Both the position numbers and the translations under genes were made by a program. DNA of 64,000 nt. Origin: Bradyrhizobium erythrophlei (lineage in GTDB: Bacteria > Pseudomonadota > Alphaproteobacteria > Rhizobiales > Xanthobacteraceae). Positions 1-8,615 of this stretch are shown here, one piece after another. The notes beneath the pieces are model-generated. The model did no database searches. It saw only the letters and a program-made list of their open reading frames with translations, and was not told the DNA's origin. The number at the start of each line of letters is the position of its first letter. The stretch's first letter is position 1. Where the stretch lies: assembly GCA_900129675.1 (NCBI GenBank), contig FSRD01000002.1, forward strand, positions 1,054,001 through 1,118,000. Reading direction: 5' to 3'.

Positions 1-31
1 CCGGTGCGAGAGAACCTCTGGGGAGGGCCGC

Positions 32-817
32 ATGAGGATGCCGGACAAGAGCGAATTCTTGCTTCAGGTCGAAGGGGTATCGCTGACTTTTGGCGGAGTG
101 ACAGCCCTGAGGGACGTATCGTTTGACATCAGGAAGGGCGAAATTCGCGCCATCATCGGGCCGAACGGCGCCGGCAAAACCTCGATGCTCAACGTCATCA
201 ACGGCTTCTATCATCCCAATCGCGGCGCCATCACTTTCAAGGGCCGGACCCGCGCCCGGATGCAGTCGTTCGAGGCGTCCCGTGGCGGCATCGCGCGCAC
301 CTTTCAAAACGTCGCACTGTTCAAGGGAATGAGCGCGCTCGACAACATCATGGCTGGCCGCACATTGAAGATGCGCCGGGGCCTTCTGTGGCAGATGCTG
401 CGTTACGGCCCTGCGCTGGCGGAGGAGATCGAGCATCGGAACCGGGTCGAGGAGATCATCGATTTTCTGGAGATTGAGGCGATCCGCAAGGTGCCGGTTG
501 CGCGTTTGCCATATGGCCTGCAGAAACGCGTTGAACTCGGCCGTGCCCTTGCAATGGAGCCTGATCTTCTGCTCCTCGACGAGCCGATGGCAGGCATGAA
601 CCTCGAGGAGAAGGAGGACATGTCGCGGTTCATCATCGACGTGAGCAATCATTACGGCACGACCATTGCGCTGATCGAGCACGACATGGCTGTAGTGATG
701 GATCTCGCCCATCGCGTGGTGGTGCTCGATCATGGCGTGAAGATCGCCGACGGCACGCCGGATGAGGTCAAGCAGAATCAGGGCGTCATCGACGCCTATC
801 TCGGCGTCGCGCACTAA
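32..817 (+). CDS. livG: Liv-type ABC importer ATP-binding subunit (LivG-like)
   Basis: This is the first ATPase of a branched-chain-amino-acid-type (HAAT) ABC importer and acts on the cytoplasmic face of the membrane. The 261-residue protein shows Walker A GPNGAGKT at residues 43-50, a signature region LPYGLQKRVELGRAL that is the usual LivG variant of LSGGQ, Walker B LLLLDEP, and a switch histidine in IEHD. ATG 32 follows a GGGGAGGG ribosome site by a few bases; ATG 38 is an alternative start. It heads the visible part of a five-gene operon ending at 5271. The substrate cannot be read from the ATPase; in Bradyrhizobium such operons also serve aromatic or organic acids (inference). Confidence 0.93.
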   Translation: MRMPDKSEFLLQVEGVSLTFGGVTALRDVSFDIRKGEIRAIIGPNGAGKTSMLNVINGFYHPNRGAITFKGRTRARMQSFEASRGGIARTFQNVALFKGMSALDNIMAGRTLKMRRGLLWQMLRYGPALAEEIEHRNRVEEIIDFLEIEAIRKVPVARLPYGLQKRVELGRALAMEPDLLLLDEPMAGMNLEEKEDMSRFIIDVSNHYGTTIALIEHDMAVVMDLAHRVVVLDHGVKIADGTPDEVKQNQGVIDAYLGVAH

Positions 818-827
818 GGAGCATTGC

Positions 828-1757
828 GTGATCGCGTTGGGTCAATTTCTCGAAGTGCTGATCGGCGGATTGATGTCCGGCGTGCTGTATTCGCTGGTCG
901 CGCTCGGCTTCGTGTTGATCTTCAAAGCATCCGGTGTCTTTAATTTTGCCCAGGGCGCAATGGTATTGCTCGCAGGACTGGCGCTGGTCCGCTCGCTCGA
1001 CTTCCTGGTGGCCGAGGGTTTCCCGCTTTGGGCTGCGATCATCATCGGCATCGGCTTCGCCGTCGTGATCATGGCGATAACGGCTTGGCTGATCGAGCGG
1101 TTGGTGATCGGACCTCTTGTCAACCAGGACGGCCTCACGCTGTTCATGTCCACTATCGGCGCGACATTCATCCTCGAAGGCGCTGCGCAGATGATCTTCG
1201 GTTCCGATGCCTACCCTTTGCGGCTGTTTCCGACGGATGCCTGGTTCTTGTTTGAAAGCCTCTTTCCGGGTGGAATTCTGGTCAACAAGCTGGATGTCTG
1301 GGGCGGTTTTATCGCCGGCATTCTGGTCGCCGGTCTGGCGATCTTCTTCCAGCGTACCAAGACCGGTCGCGCACTCCGGGCCGTTGCCGACGACCACCTG
1401 GCCGCGCAGTCGGTCGGGATTCCGATCAACTGGATCTGGTTCGTGGTCTGGCTTGTTGCCGGTCTGGTTGCGCTGGTTGCGGCGACCGTGTGGGGCACCA
1501 AGCTGGGCGTACAGTACTCCATCACTTTTCTTGCGCTGAAGGCCTTGCCGGTTCTGATCATTGGGGGTCTTACCTCGGTTCCGGGGGCCATTGTCGGCGG
1601 GCTCATTGTGGGTGCGGGTGAGAAGATCGCGGAGGTTTTTCTGGGGGCGTATATTGGTGGCGGTATCGAATATTGGTTCGCCTTTGTGCTGGCGTTGGCG
1701 GTGCTGCTTGTGCGGCCGCAGGGCCTGTTCGGCGAGCGGATCATCGAACGCATCTGA
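828..1757 (+). CDS. livH: Liv-type ABC importer permease (LivH-like)
   Basis: This is the first inner-membrane permease of the importer, about 309 residues, almost wholly hydrophobic with roughly eight predicted membrane spans. The segment SGVFNFAQGAMVLLAG near the N terminus is the LivH family hallmark, and the protein ends with LLVRPQGLFGE, also typical. I chose GTG 828 because the AAGGA ribosome site at 816-820 lies eight bases before it and overlaps the stop of the upstream ATPase; a longer reading to 762 would run inside that gene. The coupling of 10 bases to the ATPase supports co-translation. Confidence 0.92.
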   Translation: MIALGQFLEVLIGGLMSGVLYSLVALGFVLIFKASGVFNFAQGAMVLLAGLALVRSLDFLVAEGFPLWAAIIIGIGFAVVIMAITAWLIERLVIGPLVNQDGLTLFMSTIGATFILEGAAQMIFGSDAYPLRLFPTDAWFLFESLFPGGILVNKLDVWGGFIAGILVAGLAIFFQRTKTGRALRAVADDHLAAQSVGIPINWIWFVVWLVAGLVALVAATVWGTKLGVQYSITFLALKALPVLIIGGLTSVPGAIVGGLIVGAGEKIAEVFLGAYIGGGIEYWFAFVLALAVLLVRPQGLFGERIIERI

Positions 1758-1772
1758 GGCGAGGAGTTCGTC

Positions 1773-2900
1773 GTGCTTTATCGCGAGGCTGGCCAATTCA
1801 AGACGACCTACGCGGAGGATATGGCGATCTTCCCGATCCGCCAGGATCGTATTGCGCTCGGTATCTTGCTCGGGATCGCCTTCATCGGGGTGCCGCTGCT
1901 GGCGACTTTCCACGTTTGGCCGTTCGCCGGCGACTATCTGCTGTGGGCCATTCTGTTGCCCTTCCTGATCCTCGCGCTCGCCGCGATCGGCGTGAACATT
2001 CTCGTCGGCTATTGCGGGCAGATCTCGCTCGGCAGCGGCGCCTTCATGGCCGTCGGCGCCTACTCAGCTTACAAGTCGGGGACCGGCGTTCATATTCCGC
2101 TCGCCTGGCTTGGCTTCGCGATTTCGATTCCACCATTACCTGTGCTGGCATCCATTTTGCTCGGCGGGCTCACGGCGGCAGTCGTTGGAATTCTCTTCGG
2201 TGTTCCCAGTCTACGGATCAAAGGCCTCTATCTGGCGGTTGCCACGCTCGCGGCGCAATTCTTTTTCGACTGGGTGTTCCTGCGGGTGCCGTGGTTCACC
2301 AATTACGCACCCTCAGGGTCGGTCAATGCACCGGCACTGAATTTCTTTGGTCTGGTCATAGGCACGCCGATCGAGCGCTATCTGCTGTGCCTGACCTTCG
2401 TAACGGTGTTCGCGGTTCTGGCGAAGAACCTCGTTCGCGGCAATCTCGGCAGACAATGGATGGCAATCCGCGACATGGACATTGCCGCCGAGCTGATCGG
2501 GATCCGGCCACTCTACGCAAAGCTCACGGCTTTCGCGGTCTCCTCATTTATCGTCGGCGTGGCGGGCGCACTCTGGGCGTTCGTGTATCTGGGCTCGTGG
2601 GAGCCGCTCGCGTTCTCGATCGACCGCTCGCTGCAGCTCCTGTTCATGGTGATCATCGGCGGGCTGGGCTCGATCATGGGGTCGTTCGTCGGTGCGGCCT
2701 TTATCCTCATTCTGCCGATCATGCTGAACCTGATTCCAACCGAGCTCGGCGTGCCGCTGTCGACAGAAACGATTACTCACCTGGAGTTCATCATCTTCGG
2801 ATCGCTGATCTGCTATCTTCTGATCAAGGAGCCACATGGGTTTGCCCGGCTCATTTCGATTGGCAAGGAGAAGCTCAGACTTTGGCCGTTTCCCTACTGA
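1773..2900 (+). CDS. livM: Liv-type ABC importer permease (LivM-like)
   Basis: This is the second inner-membrane permease of the importer, 375 residues with about ten hydrophobic spans. The LivM signature GYCGQISLGSGAFMAVGAY is present, followed by the EAA-type region GRQWMAIRDMDIAAELIGI that contacts the ATPases. Translation starts at GTG 1773 behind GAGGCGAGGAG (1756-1766). The charged N-terminal extension of about 30 residues before the first span is common in this subgroup. The gene lies 15 bases after livH and 133 bases before the binding-protein gene. Confidence 0.92.
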   Translation: MLYREAGQFKTTYAEDMAIFPIRQDRIALGILLGIAFIGVPLLATFHVWPFAGDYLLWAILLPFLILALAAIGVNILVGYCGQISLGSGAFMAVGAYSAYKSGTGVHIPLAWLGFAISIPPLPVLASILLGGLTAAVVGILFGVPSLRIKGLYLAVATLAAQFFFDWVFLRVPWFTNYAPSGSVNAPALNFFGLVIGTPIERYLLCLTFVTVFAVLAKNLVRGNLGRQWMAIRDMDIAAELIGIRPLYAKLTAFAVSSFIVGVAGALWAFVYLGSWEPLAFSIDRSLQLLFMVIIGGLGSIMGSFVGAAFILILPIMLNLIPTELGVPLSTETITHLEFIIFGSLICYLLIKEPHGFARLISIGKEKLRLWPFPY

Positions 2901-3033
2901 AGGGGCGGTCGGTGTGAAGGGGGCCGGCGATCGCAACGCGGAGCGGCGGTCGTTGGCAGAAGGAGCAAGGAAGTCCGCAAAACAAAACAAGACCCGTTAC
3001 CGCAAAACCGGGCTGAAAGAGGAGGACATCGAT

Positions 3034-4353
3034 ATGGTACGCAACAAACTGATACTGGCGGCAGCCATCCTATCGGGCGCGGCGCTTGCCGCTCCGGCTG
3101 CAGAGCAGAATGAGCAGTTCATTCCGATACTGTCCTACCGGACGGGCGCGTACGCCGTGAATGGCGTGCCCTACGCAAACGGCGTGGCCGACTACTACAC
3201 CCTGATCAACGAGCGCGACGGCGGCATCAACGGCGTCAAGCTTTTGGTCGAGGAATGCGAGACCGGCTACGCCACCGACAAGGGCGTTGAGTGTTACGAG
3301 CGTCTCAAGGGCAAGGGGCCGACCGGCGCGGCCTTCTTCAATCCGCTGTCGACCGGCATTACCTTCGCCCTCACCGAAAAAACCGCGACTGACAAGATCC
3401 CGATTATCACGATGGGCTATGGCCGCGCCGATTCCAAGAACGGAGCCGTGTTCGCGTACAATTTCCCGCTGCTTGGCACGTACTGGTCGGCGGCCGATAT
3501 CGCGATCCAGCACATCGCCAAGGAGGTCGGCGGCTTCGACAAGCTGAAAGGCAAGAAGATTTCGCTACTCTATCACGACAGCCCTTACGGCAAGGAGCCG
3601 ATACCGATGCTGCAGGTGCTGGCAAAGAAGCACGGCTTTGAGTTTACGCCGATCCCGGTCACGCACCCCGGTGTCGAACAGAAGTCGCAATGGCTGGCGA
3701 TCCGCCAGAACCGGCCGGACTATGTTTTAGTCTGGGGCTGGGGCGTCATGAACGGCACGGCAGTCAAGGAAGCGGCGGCCGTCGCCTATCCGCGCGACAG
3801 GATGATCGGTGTTTGGTGGTCGGGCGCAGAGCCGGATGTAACGCCCGCAGGCGATCAAGCCATCGGCTACAAGGCGCTGATGCTTCAGCATGGTGCCGGC
3901 AGGTTCGCCGTGCACGCCGACCTGGAGAAGTACGTCTATGCAAAGGGCAAAGGTTTGTCGGAGCCTGGCAAGGTCGGCGAGGTTCTATATAACCGCGGCA
4001 TGGTGAATGCCATGCTGGGGGTGGAGGCGATCCGCAAGGCGCAGGAAAAGTTCGGCAAGAAGCCGCTCACGGGCGAGCAGGTCCGCTGGGGTCTCGAGAA
4101 CCTCAACCTCTCCGATGCACGTCTCAAGGAACTCGGCTTCGAAGGCATGTTGAAGCCAATCAGGATTTCCTGCTCCGACCACGAGGGGGCGCGGGACGGG
4201 CGCGTACAGCAGTGGGACGGCAAGGGTTGGAAAATCATCTCCGACTGGTACTCGGCCAACCAATCCGACACTGAACCGCTCGTCGACGAGGTTTCCGGGA
4301 AATATGCCGCGGACAAGAAGATTCAGCCGCGCGACTGCTCGAAAGAAAGCTGA
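3034..4353 (+). CDS. Liv-type ABC importer periplasmic binding protein
   Basis: This is the substrate-binding protein of the importer, 439 residues, exported to the periplasm. Residues 1-22 form a signal peptide (charged MVRNK, hydrophobic core, AAPA cleavage region). The mature part is a Peripla_BP_6 type I fold with the family pattern ANGVADYYTLINERDGGING and paired cysteines typical of the long Bradyrhizobium subgroup. ATG 3034 is supported by GAGGAGGA just upstream; an in-frame extension to 2836 would encode a non-signal-like leader and is rejected. This subgroup is often linked with uptake of non-amino-acid ligands, so a leucine-binding function should not be assumed. Confidence 0.9.
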   Translation: MVRNKLILAAAILSGAALAAPAAEQNEQFIPILSYRTGAYAVNGVPYANGVADYYTLINERDGGINGVKLLVEECETGYATDKGVECYERLKGKGPTGAAFFNPLSTGITFALTEKTATDKIPIITMGYGRADSKNGAVFAYNFPLLGTYWSAADIAIQHIAKEVGGFDKLKGKKISLLYHDSPYGKEPIPMLQVLAKKHGFEFTPIPVTHPGVEQKSQWLAIRQNRPDYVLVWGWGVMNGTAVKEAAAVAYPRDRMIGVWWSGAEPDVTPAGDQAIGYKALMLQHGAGRFAVHADLEKYVYAKGKGLSEPGKVGEVLYNRGMVNAMLGVEAIRKAQEKFGKKPLTGEQVRWGLENLNLSDARLKELGFEGMLKPIRISCSDHEGARDGRVQQWDGKGWKIISDWYSANQSDTEPLVDEVSGKYAADKKIQPRDCSKES

Positions 4354-4366
4354 ACTCATCTGGGCG

Positions 4367-4397
4367 ATCCGGGAGGAGCGTTTGCCTCCTCCCGGAT
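4367..4397 (+). promoter_or_regulatory. Perfect 12-bp intercistronic stem-loop
   Basis: Bases 4367-4378 (ATCCGGGAGGAG) pair perfectly with 4386-4397, enclosing a seven-base loop. It sits 14 bases after the binding-protein stop and 34 bases before the livF start. There is no U-run, so it is more likely an mRNA-stabilising or attenuating hairpin that raises binding-protein output relative to the downstream ATPase than a full terminator (inference). Confidence 0.7.
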
Positions 4398-4431
4398 GTT
4401 CCGAAAGTCGCAACCGTTTGGAGGGAGCGGC

Positions 4432-5271
4432 GTGTCAATCTCCAAGGCCGCCACGGCGACAGAAGCGGCAGCGCCGTTTCTGTCAGTCAACAATATCGAG
4501 GTTGTCTACGATCGCGTTATCCTCGTGTTGAAGGGGGTATCGCTGGATGTGCCGCGGGGCGGAATTGTCGCGCTTCTCGGCGCCAATGGCGCCGGCAAGA
4601 CGACGACGCTGAAGGCGATCTCCAATTTGCTGCATGCGGAGCGCGGCGAGGTCACCAAGGGCTCGATCCTGTTCGACGGCGTCGAAGTGCAGTCCCTGTC
4701 GCCAAACGATCTGGTGCGGCGCGGCTGCATTCAGGTGATGGAGGGACGGCGTTGCTTCGCTCACCTTACTGTCGACGAGAATCTCCTGACCGGAGCCTTC
4801 ACGCGCAGCGACGGCAAGTCCGCGATCGCGCAGGATCTGGAGCGAGTCTATGCCTATTTTCCTCGTCTCAGGGAGCGGCGTGATTCCACCGCCGGCTATA
4901 CGTCGGGCGGCGAACAGCAGATGTGCGCGATCGGCCGTGCACTGATGTCGCGCCCGAAGATGATCCTGCTGGACGAGCCTTCGATGGGCCTCGCGCCGCA
5001 GATCGTGGAAGAGATCTTCGAGATCGTGAAGGATCTCAACGTCAAGGAAAATGTCTCGTTTCTTCTCGCCGAGCAGAACACCAATATGGCGCTCAAATAT
5101 GCCAGCCACGGATTCATCCTCGAAAATGGCCGCGTGGTGATGGATGGCGAGGCGCGGGCGCTCGCCGCAAATGAGGACGTCAAGGAATTCTATCTTGGCG
5201 TCGCTGGGGGAAAGCGCAAATCATTCCGCGACGTGAAGCACTACAAGCGGCGCAAACGTTGGCTCGTTTAG
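4432..5271 (+). CDS. livF: Liv-type ABC importer ATP-binding subunit (LivF-like)
   Basis: This is the second ATPase of the importer, 279 residues. It has Walker A GANGAGKT, signature TSGGEQQMCAIGRAL, Walker B MILLDEPSMGLAPQ and the LivF-type AEQN replacing the usual H-loop EHD surroundings. The basic C-terminal tail (KHYKRRKRW) is typical of this Bradyrhizobium subgroup. GTG 4432 is chosen because GGAGGGA lies at 4420-4426; ATG 4396 is possible but falls inside the preceding stem-loop. It closes the operon; no U-rich terminator is visible directly after it. Confidence 0.9.
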   Translation: MSISKAATATEAAAPFLSVNNIEVVYDRVILVLKGVSLDVPRGGIVALLGANGAGKTTTLKAISNLLHAERGEVTKGSILFDGVEVQSLSPNDLVRRGCIQVMEGRRCFAHLTVDENLLTGAFTRSDGKSAIAQDLERVYAYFPRLRERRDSTAGYTSGGEQQMCAIGRALMSRPKMILLDEPSMGLAPQIVEEIFEIVKDLNVKENVSFLLAEQNTNMALKYASHGFILENGRVVMDGEARALAANEDVKEFYLGVAGGKRKSFRDVKHYKRRKRWLV

Positions 5272-5696
5272 GCGATGACGCTGAGTGATCGGCCGTCGTT
5301 GAGTGGTCCGGAGCAGCAGATGTATTGGAGGGCCGCCCCTCTTCTAGCCACTGGGGTTAGAGTGCAATCCGGTTTGATGATGTTCCGGCTAAAGATACAG
5401 TTGGTCGATGTCTGGACATGGCACGAAACGGACCAGCCCGGCCGGTTAGATGATGTCCGTTGTTCGGGATAGACCGGAAATGGCTTTTCGGGGCTGTGAG
5501 GACCGTTTTTGACCCGCTGCGGACACCCGACTGATGAGGCCGTTCTATCGGACAAGGGGCAAACGTCCGATGGCATCAGTGCAACCCGGGAATAAAATAG
5601 CTCCAAGCGGTGGCCAGTATTATACTGGTGCTACTGGACGTGCTGCTTCAAGCATTCGTGGAAGGATTGTTACGACCAGTCAGGGAGGAACATCTG
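5272..5696. other. Gene-poor intergenic region with decayed repeats
   Basis: No convincing gene is seen in these 425 bases. They hold one copy of the TGTCCG-type repeat (about 5419-5481) and a separate inverted repeat ATCGGAC (5547-5553) with GTCCGAT (5565-5571). Short open frames on both strands lack ribosome sites and recognisable protein features. Confidence 0.6.
5419..5481. repeat. TGTCCG-type dispersed intergenic repeat, copy 1
   Basis: This segment shares GGCACGAAACGGAC, then GATGTCCGTT and an inverted ACCGGA about 20 bases later, with the copy at 6024-6086. Related copies lie at 10363-10410 and 13405-13467. In translation these repeats give the MSxxGxKRT / RFVPKAD-like peptides often mis-annotated as proteins in Bradyrhizobium (from memory of the group). 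Confidence 0.6.
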
Positions 5697-5966
5697 ATGA
5701 CGACTATGTTTGTTAGACACACGGTTTCCGACTACAAGACCTGGCGGAAGGCTTACGACGATTTTGCTCCGGTCCAGAAAGCGAAGGGCGTAACAGCCGA
5801 GGCTGTCTACCGAACAGTCGAAAATCCCAATGACATCACAGTAACTCACGAGTTTGCCACGATTGAAGCTGCGCGAGCCTTCGCGGAAAGTGCTGAATTG
5901 AAGAATGCCATGAAGAATGCGGGAGTGGCGGGAGCTCCAACGATTTGGTTTACGAACAAGATGTGA
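5697..5966 (+). CDS. Small antibiotic-biosynthesis-monooxygenase-like (ABM fold) protein
   Basis: This is an 89-residue cytoplasmic protein, unusually intact for the gene-poor surroundings. The pattern FVRHTVSDYKTWRKAYDDF followed by EFATIEAARAFAESAELKNAMKNAGV resembles the short dimeric alpha/beta-barrel (ABM/cyclase-like) proteins in which substrate or ligand binds between strands and helices; no catalytic residue can be assigned with confidence. ATG 5697 follows GGGAGGAAC. A good intrinsic terminator lies directly after the stop. Its function is unknown; I infer a stand-alone unit because no co-oriented partner is close. Confidence 0.75.
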   Translation: MTTMFVRHTVSDYKTWRKAYDDFAPVQKAKGVTAEAVYRTVENPNDITVTHEFATIEAARAFAESAELKNAMKNAGVAGAPTIWFTNKM

Positions 5967-5973
5967 AATATCG

Positions 5974-5999
5974 ATCCCGGCCAAGTGCCGGGATTTTTT
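5974..5999 (+). terminator. Rho-independent terminator
   Basis: ATCCCGGC (5974-5981) pairs perfectly with GCCGGGAT (5987-5994) around a five-base loop, and is followed by a run of six T to 5999. It ends the small ABM-like gene whose stop is at 5964-5966. Confidence 0.85.
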
Positions 6000-6023
6000 G
6001 CTATGGTGTGCCATGTCGCCTGT

Positions 6024-6086
6024 TGGCACGAAACGGACATGCCGGGTTGGCCGGACGATGTCTGCTCTTGAGGGTAGAACGGACAC
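6024..6086. repeat. TGTCCG-type dispersed intergenic repeat, copy 2
   Basis: It starts with TGGCACGAAACGGACA and contains the imperfect palindrome TGTCTGCT...AGAACGGACA. The alignment to the copy at 5419 runs over about 60 bases. The remaining sequence from 6087 to the IS element near 6345 contains no gene I can support. Confidence 0.6.
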
Positions 6087-6448
6087 GCCGTTCAGGCGGG
6101 GTCCGGCCGCGCGTTGCAAGAAGATTTCGTCGAATTGGCGGCGGCGGTCTTGCATCAATGTATCCGGCCTCTGATTGGAGCATGTGGTGCTCCGGGCCAT
6201 CATGGATATCAGCGCGCGTGCGTTCTCATTAACGGACAGGCCTCGATTGGGCCATTTGGGTCACCAGTGTTCGCACGCGCTCGGAAGACCGAACCTCCAT
6301 CTCGTCTCATCCTCTCGCAGACCTCGGCTGGAAACTGTTGATAGGGTTACGTCATCGCTTGCTCCTCGTATCGCGCAGTTCCTTTGTTCGAGCCAAGGGC
6401 CGTTCCTTCGTCCCGGCCCGCAGAACGTCGATCGCGTCGCGCGCAGGG

Positions 6449-6519
6449 GCGGTCAAGGCCGGCCGTCGCGCTTGGCTTGCGGCGGGCGCCGGCGTTGCCA
6501 GGCTGCGCCTTGACCGCGC
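6449..6519 (-). ncRNA. Candidate IS110-family bridge (seek) RNA region
   Basis: Downstream of the transposase on its own strand, the non-coding end holds a long hairpin candidate: GGTCAAGGC near 6451-6459 is repeated inverted as GCCTTGACC near 6507-6515, with further GC-rich inverted segments between. IS1111-group elements encode their guide RNA in this right-end position (established for the family). That this particular segment is the guide RNA is inference. Confidence 0.35.
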
Positions 6520-6536
6520 CGAGCACGGCGCGAGGA

Positions 6537-7602
6537 TCACGCGGGTCGGACGCCTGCATCGTCGGTCCTCGTCAGCTCGAAGGCGCGTCCTTTGGCCAGC
6601 ACCGCCCAGGCGATCCGGGCAAGCTTGTTGGCGAGCGCGATCGCCAGCACGTTGTGGTGCAACCGCCTCTTGGCGGCTTCGATCCAGGATTTGAGCCCGT
6701 AACGTTCCCAGTCCTTTATCCTGACCAGCACAACCCATGCCGCCTGCACGAACAGAACGCGCAGGTAGCGATTGCCGCGCCTCGAGATTTTGCCGAGGAT
6801 CGTGCGGTCTCCCGTCGAGATCTGCTTGGGCACCAGTCCGAGCCAGGCGCCGAAGTCGCGGCCTTTGGAGAATACGTCTCCAGTGCCGATCGCGGCCACC
6901 ATGGCGCTCGAAATGATCGGCCCGATGCCGGGTACCGTCATCAGGCGCGAACATGCCTGATCTTGACGGGCCAGTGCTTCGATCTCGCCGGAGAGGCCAT
7001 CGATGCGCTGATCCAGCCGGCGCCAGTCGCCTGCCAACTCCTCGATGACGCGCAACATGCGGGGCGACAGGACATCGGTGCGCGTTGCAAGGATGGTGGG
7101 CAGTTCCGTGCGCAGGAAGCCGATCCCTTGGCGCACGGCGATCCCGCGTTCCAGCATGAAGGCGCGAATCTGATTGATGATACCGGTGCGTTGCGAGACC
7201 AGCCGCTCGCGCACCCGATGCAGTGCCTGCAGATCCAGTTGCTCCGCGGTCTTGGTCGCCACGAACTTCATCGTCGGGCGCTGCACGGCTTCGGCAATCG
7301 CTTCGGCATCATTGAAGTCGTTCTTCTGTCCCTTGCTATAGGGGCGGACATATTTGGCCGGCATCAACCTGGCGTCGTGGCCAAGCGATGCGAGTTTGCG
7401 GCTCAGGTGATGGGCGCCGACGCAGGCTTCCATGCCGATCAGGCAAAGGCGGTATATTGGCGAGCCGCGCTTCCACTTGGCCACGCGACCACTTTTGCCG
7501 CAGCACGATGGCGCCGCGCGCATCGTGGCCCACGACGTGGAACGAGTTCTTGCCGATATCGATGCCGATCACGGCGATCGCGGTATTGGGTATCTGAGAC
7601 AT
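6537..7602 (-). pseudogene. IS110-family DEDD transposase, single-base frameshift
   Basis: Read through one frame change this encodes about 354 residues. The start MSQIPNTAIAVIGIDIGKNSFHV at 7602 carries the first catalytic Asp (GIDIGK). The remainder in the other frame carries GMEACVGAHHLSR (catalytic Glu), KNDFNDAEAIAEA (catalytic Asp) and the Transposase_20 part PGIGPIISSAMVAAIG with the RRGNRYLR motif. The frames join at AAA 7445-7447: removing one A restores the usual family reading LANIPP-CLIGMEAC. IS110 transposases are normally one frame, so this is most simply an inactivating one-base insertion, though a sequencing error or slippage on the A-run cannot be excluded. Confidence 0.85.
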
Positions 7603-7787
7603 GGCGTGCTCCTTGTCTTTGGCGCCCCTTGCCAGCTTCGCTTGCTGGCGGGGCAGGAGCACGGCCGGACCATCCCATTACCGGACAACAATGATGACGC
7701 TTGATCTCGCTCAATATTGCGCGCGCAGGATGTGGTTCGATGATCTCGCGTATAGGCCGGTTTCCGCCCAACCGTGAAAGCAATTTG

Positions 7788-8189
7788 GTGATAACTCAAC
7801 CTGCGCCGGAGATTGTTAAGCAAGTCATCCTCGTCGTTGATGATGACGAGGCCGTGCGGGATTCCCTCAGAAACTTGATGGAGAGTGAGGGATTCGAGGT
7901 GCGTGCCTTTTCCAATGGGCACGACTTGCTCAGCGAAGCGAGCCTACCCGCGATTGGGTGCTTGATCGTTGACTACCACATGCCCGCAATGAATGGACTG
8001 GAGCTGGTCGGCGCGCTGCGCGGTCGGGGAGTTTCGACCCCGGCTATTCTCATCACAGGCAATCCCACCAAATATGTGCGGGATCGAGCCGCAGCAATTG
8101 CGGTTTTGGTCGTTGAGAAACCACTAGGAAGCTATCTGCTGGATTGCGTCCATGAGGCATTTGCGAAACATGGACAGTTGTTGTCGTAG
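7788..8189 (+). CDS. Single-domain response regulator (receiver domain only)
   Basis: This 133-residue cytoplasmic protein consists only of a CheY/FixJ-type receiver domain. Counting from GTG 7788, the acidic pocket is D18-D20 (VVDDD), the phospho-acceptor is D62 (IVDYHMP), T90 lies in ILITG and K111 in VVEKP, so all switch residues are present. There is no output domain, so it probably works by protein-protein contact or as a phosphate sink (inference). An in-frame ATG at 7740 would add 16 unremarkable residues. It stands alone beside the IS element with no histidine kinase in the window. Confidence 0.8.
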   Translation: MITQPAPEIVKQVILVVDDDEAVRDSLRNLMESEGFEVRAFSNGHDLLSEASLPAIGCLIVDYHMPAMNGLELVGALRGRGVSTPAILITGNPTKYVRDRAAAIAVLVVEKPLGSYLLDCVHEAFAKHGQLLS

Positions 8190-8615
8190 GGCTTCGTATA
8201 TTCTTTTCCCTAATATAGCCGCTCAACTTGAGTTCGCTCTCATCCACCCTTTCCATTCCAATCGATCTGCTTTGCATTTTTTGGGGAAGTACTACTTCCT
8301 TATTTGCGTTGGGCGAAAAGTTAAAGTGCTTCCTTAAGCCTCTGAATTGTTTGCGCTCACTATACAAAGTGACCTCAACGAAAAACTAGAAACACACGGT
8401 CCCGCACCAGACTGTTTCATACGTTTGTTATGTGCTGACTACAAATTGCCGAATACCGTGCCCGGCACGGTCCAGCGAGTTGCCGATAGTGAGACGACCC
8501 TACGTGAGCGACAAGCTCGTCGGTGGGCTTCCGTTCTAGTCGTGGCTCTCCAATAAGATCAAAAAAGCTTACTTCGGCACGGCAACACCCTGAAATAACG
8601 CCAGCGGAGGTAACA
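8190..8615. other. A+T-richer intergenic region with a short palindrome
   Basis: These 426 bases contain no gene I can support. A perfect 15-base palindrome GGAAGTA-C-TACTTCC lies at 8285-8299 in locally A+T-rich sequence and could be an operator or a weak terminator arm. A GCGGAGG ribosome site at the right end belongs to the sulfatase. Confidence 0.5.

Larger units (their letters stand above)
6345..7675 (-). mobile_element. IS110-family element, IS1111-like, about 1.3 kb, boundaries tentative
   Basis: The transposase on the minus strand (7602 to 6537) belongs to the DEDD IS110 family and its central region resembles the IS1111 subgroup. IS1111-type elements carry short subterminal inverted repeats and a long non-coding right end. 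Here TGCTCCT at 6360-6366 is inverted relative to AGGAGCA at 7655-7661, and about 170 bases of non-coding DNA follow the transposase stop, which fits that plan. These short arms are weak evidence, so the outer ends are approximate. No target duplication is expected for this family. Confidence 0.6.

Noticed and set aside
1..35. Possible 3-prime end of an upstream gene overlapping livG (TGA at 33-35 against ATG 32).
   Set aside because: Only about ten codons are visible and two frames are open, so neither the gene nor its end can be supported, although acyl-CoA ligase genes often precede such operons.
6384..7694. A 436-codon plus-strand frame across the IS element.
   Set aside because: It is antisense to the DEDD transposase, whose catalytic motifs are unambiguous.
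8053..8367. Minus-strand frame of 104 codons across the receiver gene end.
   Set aside because: It overlaps a well-supported receiver domain and shows no protein-like pattern.
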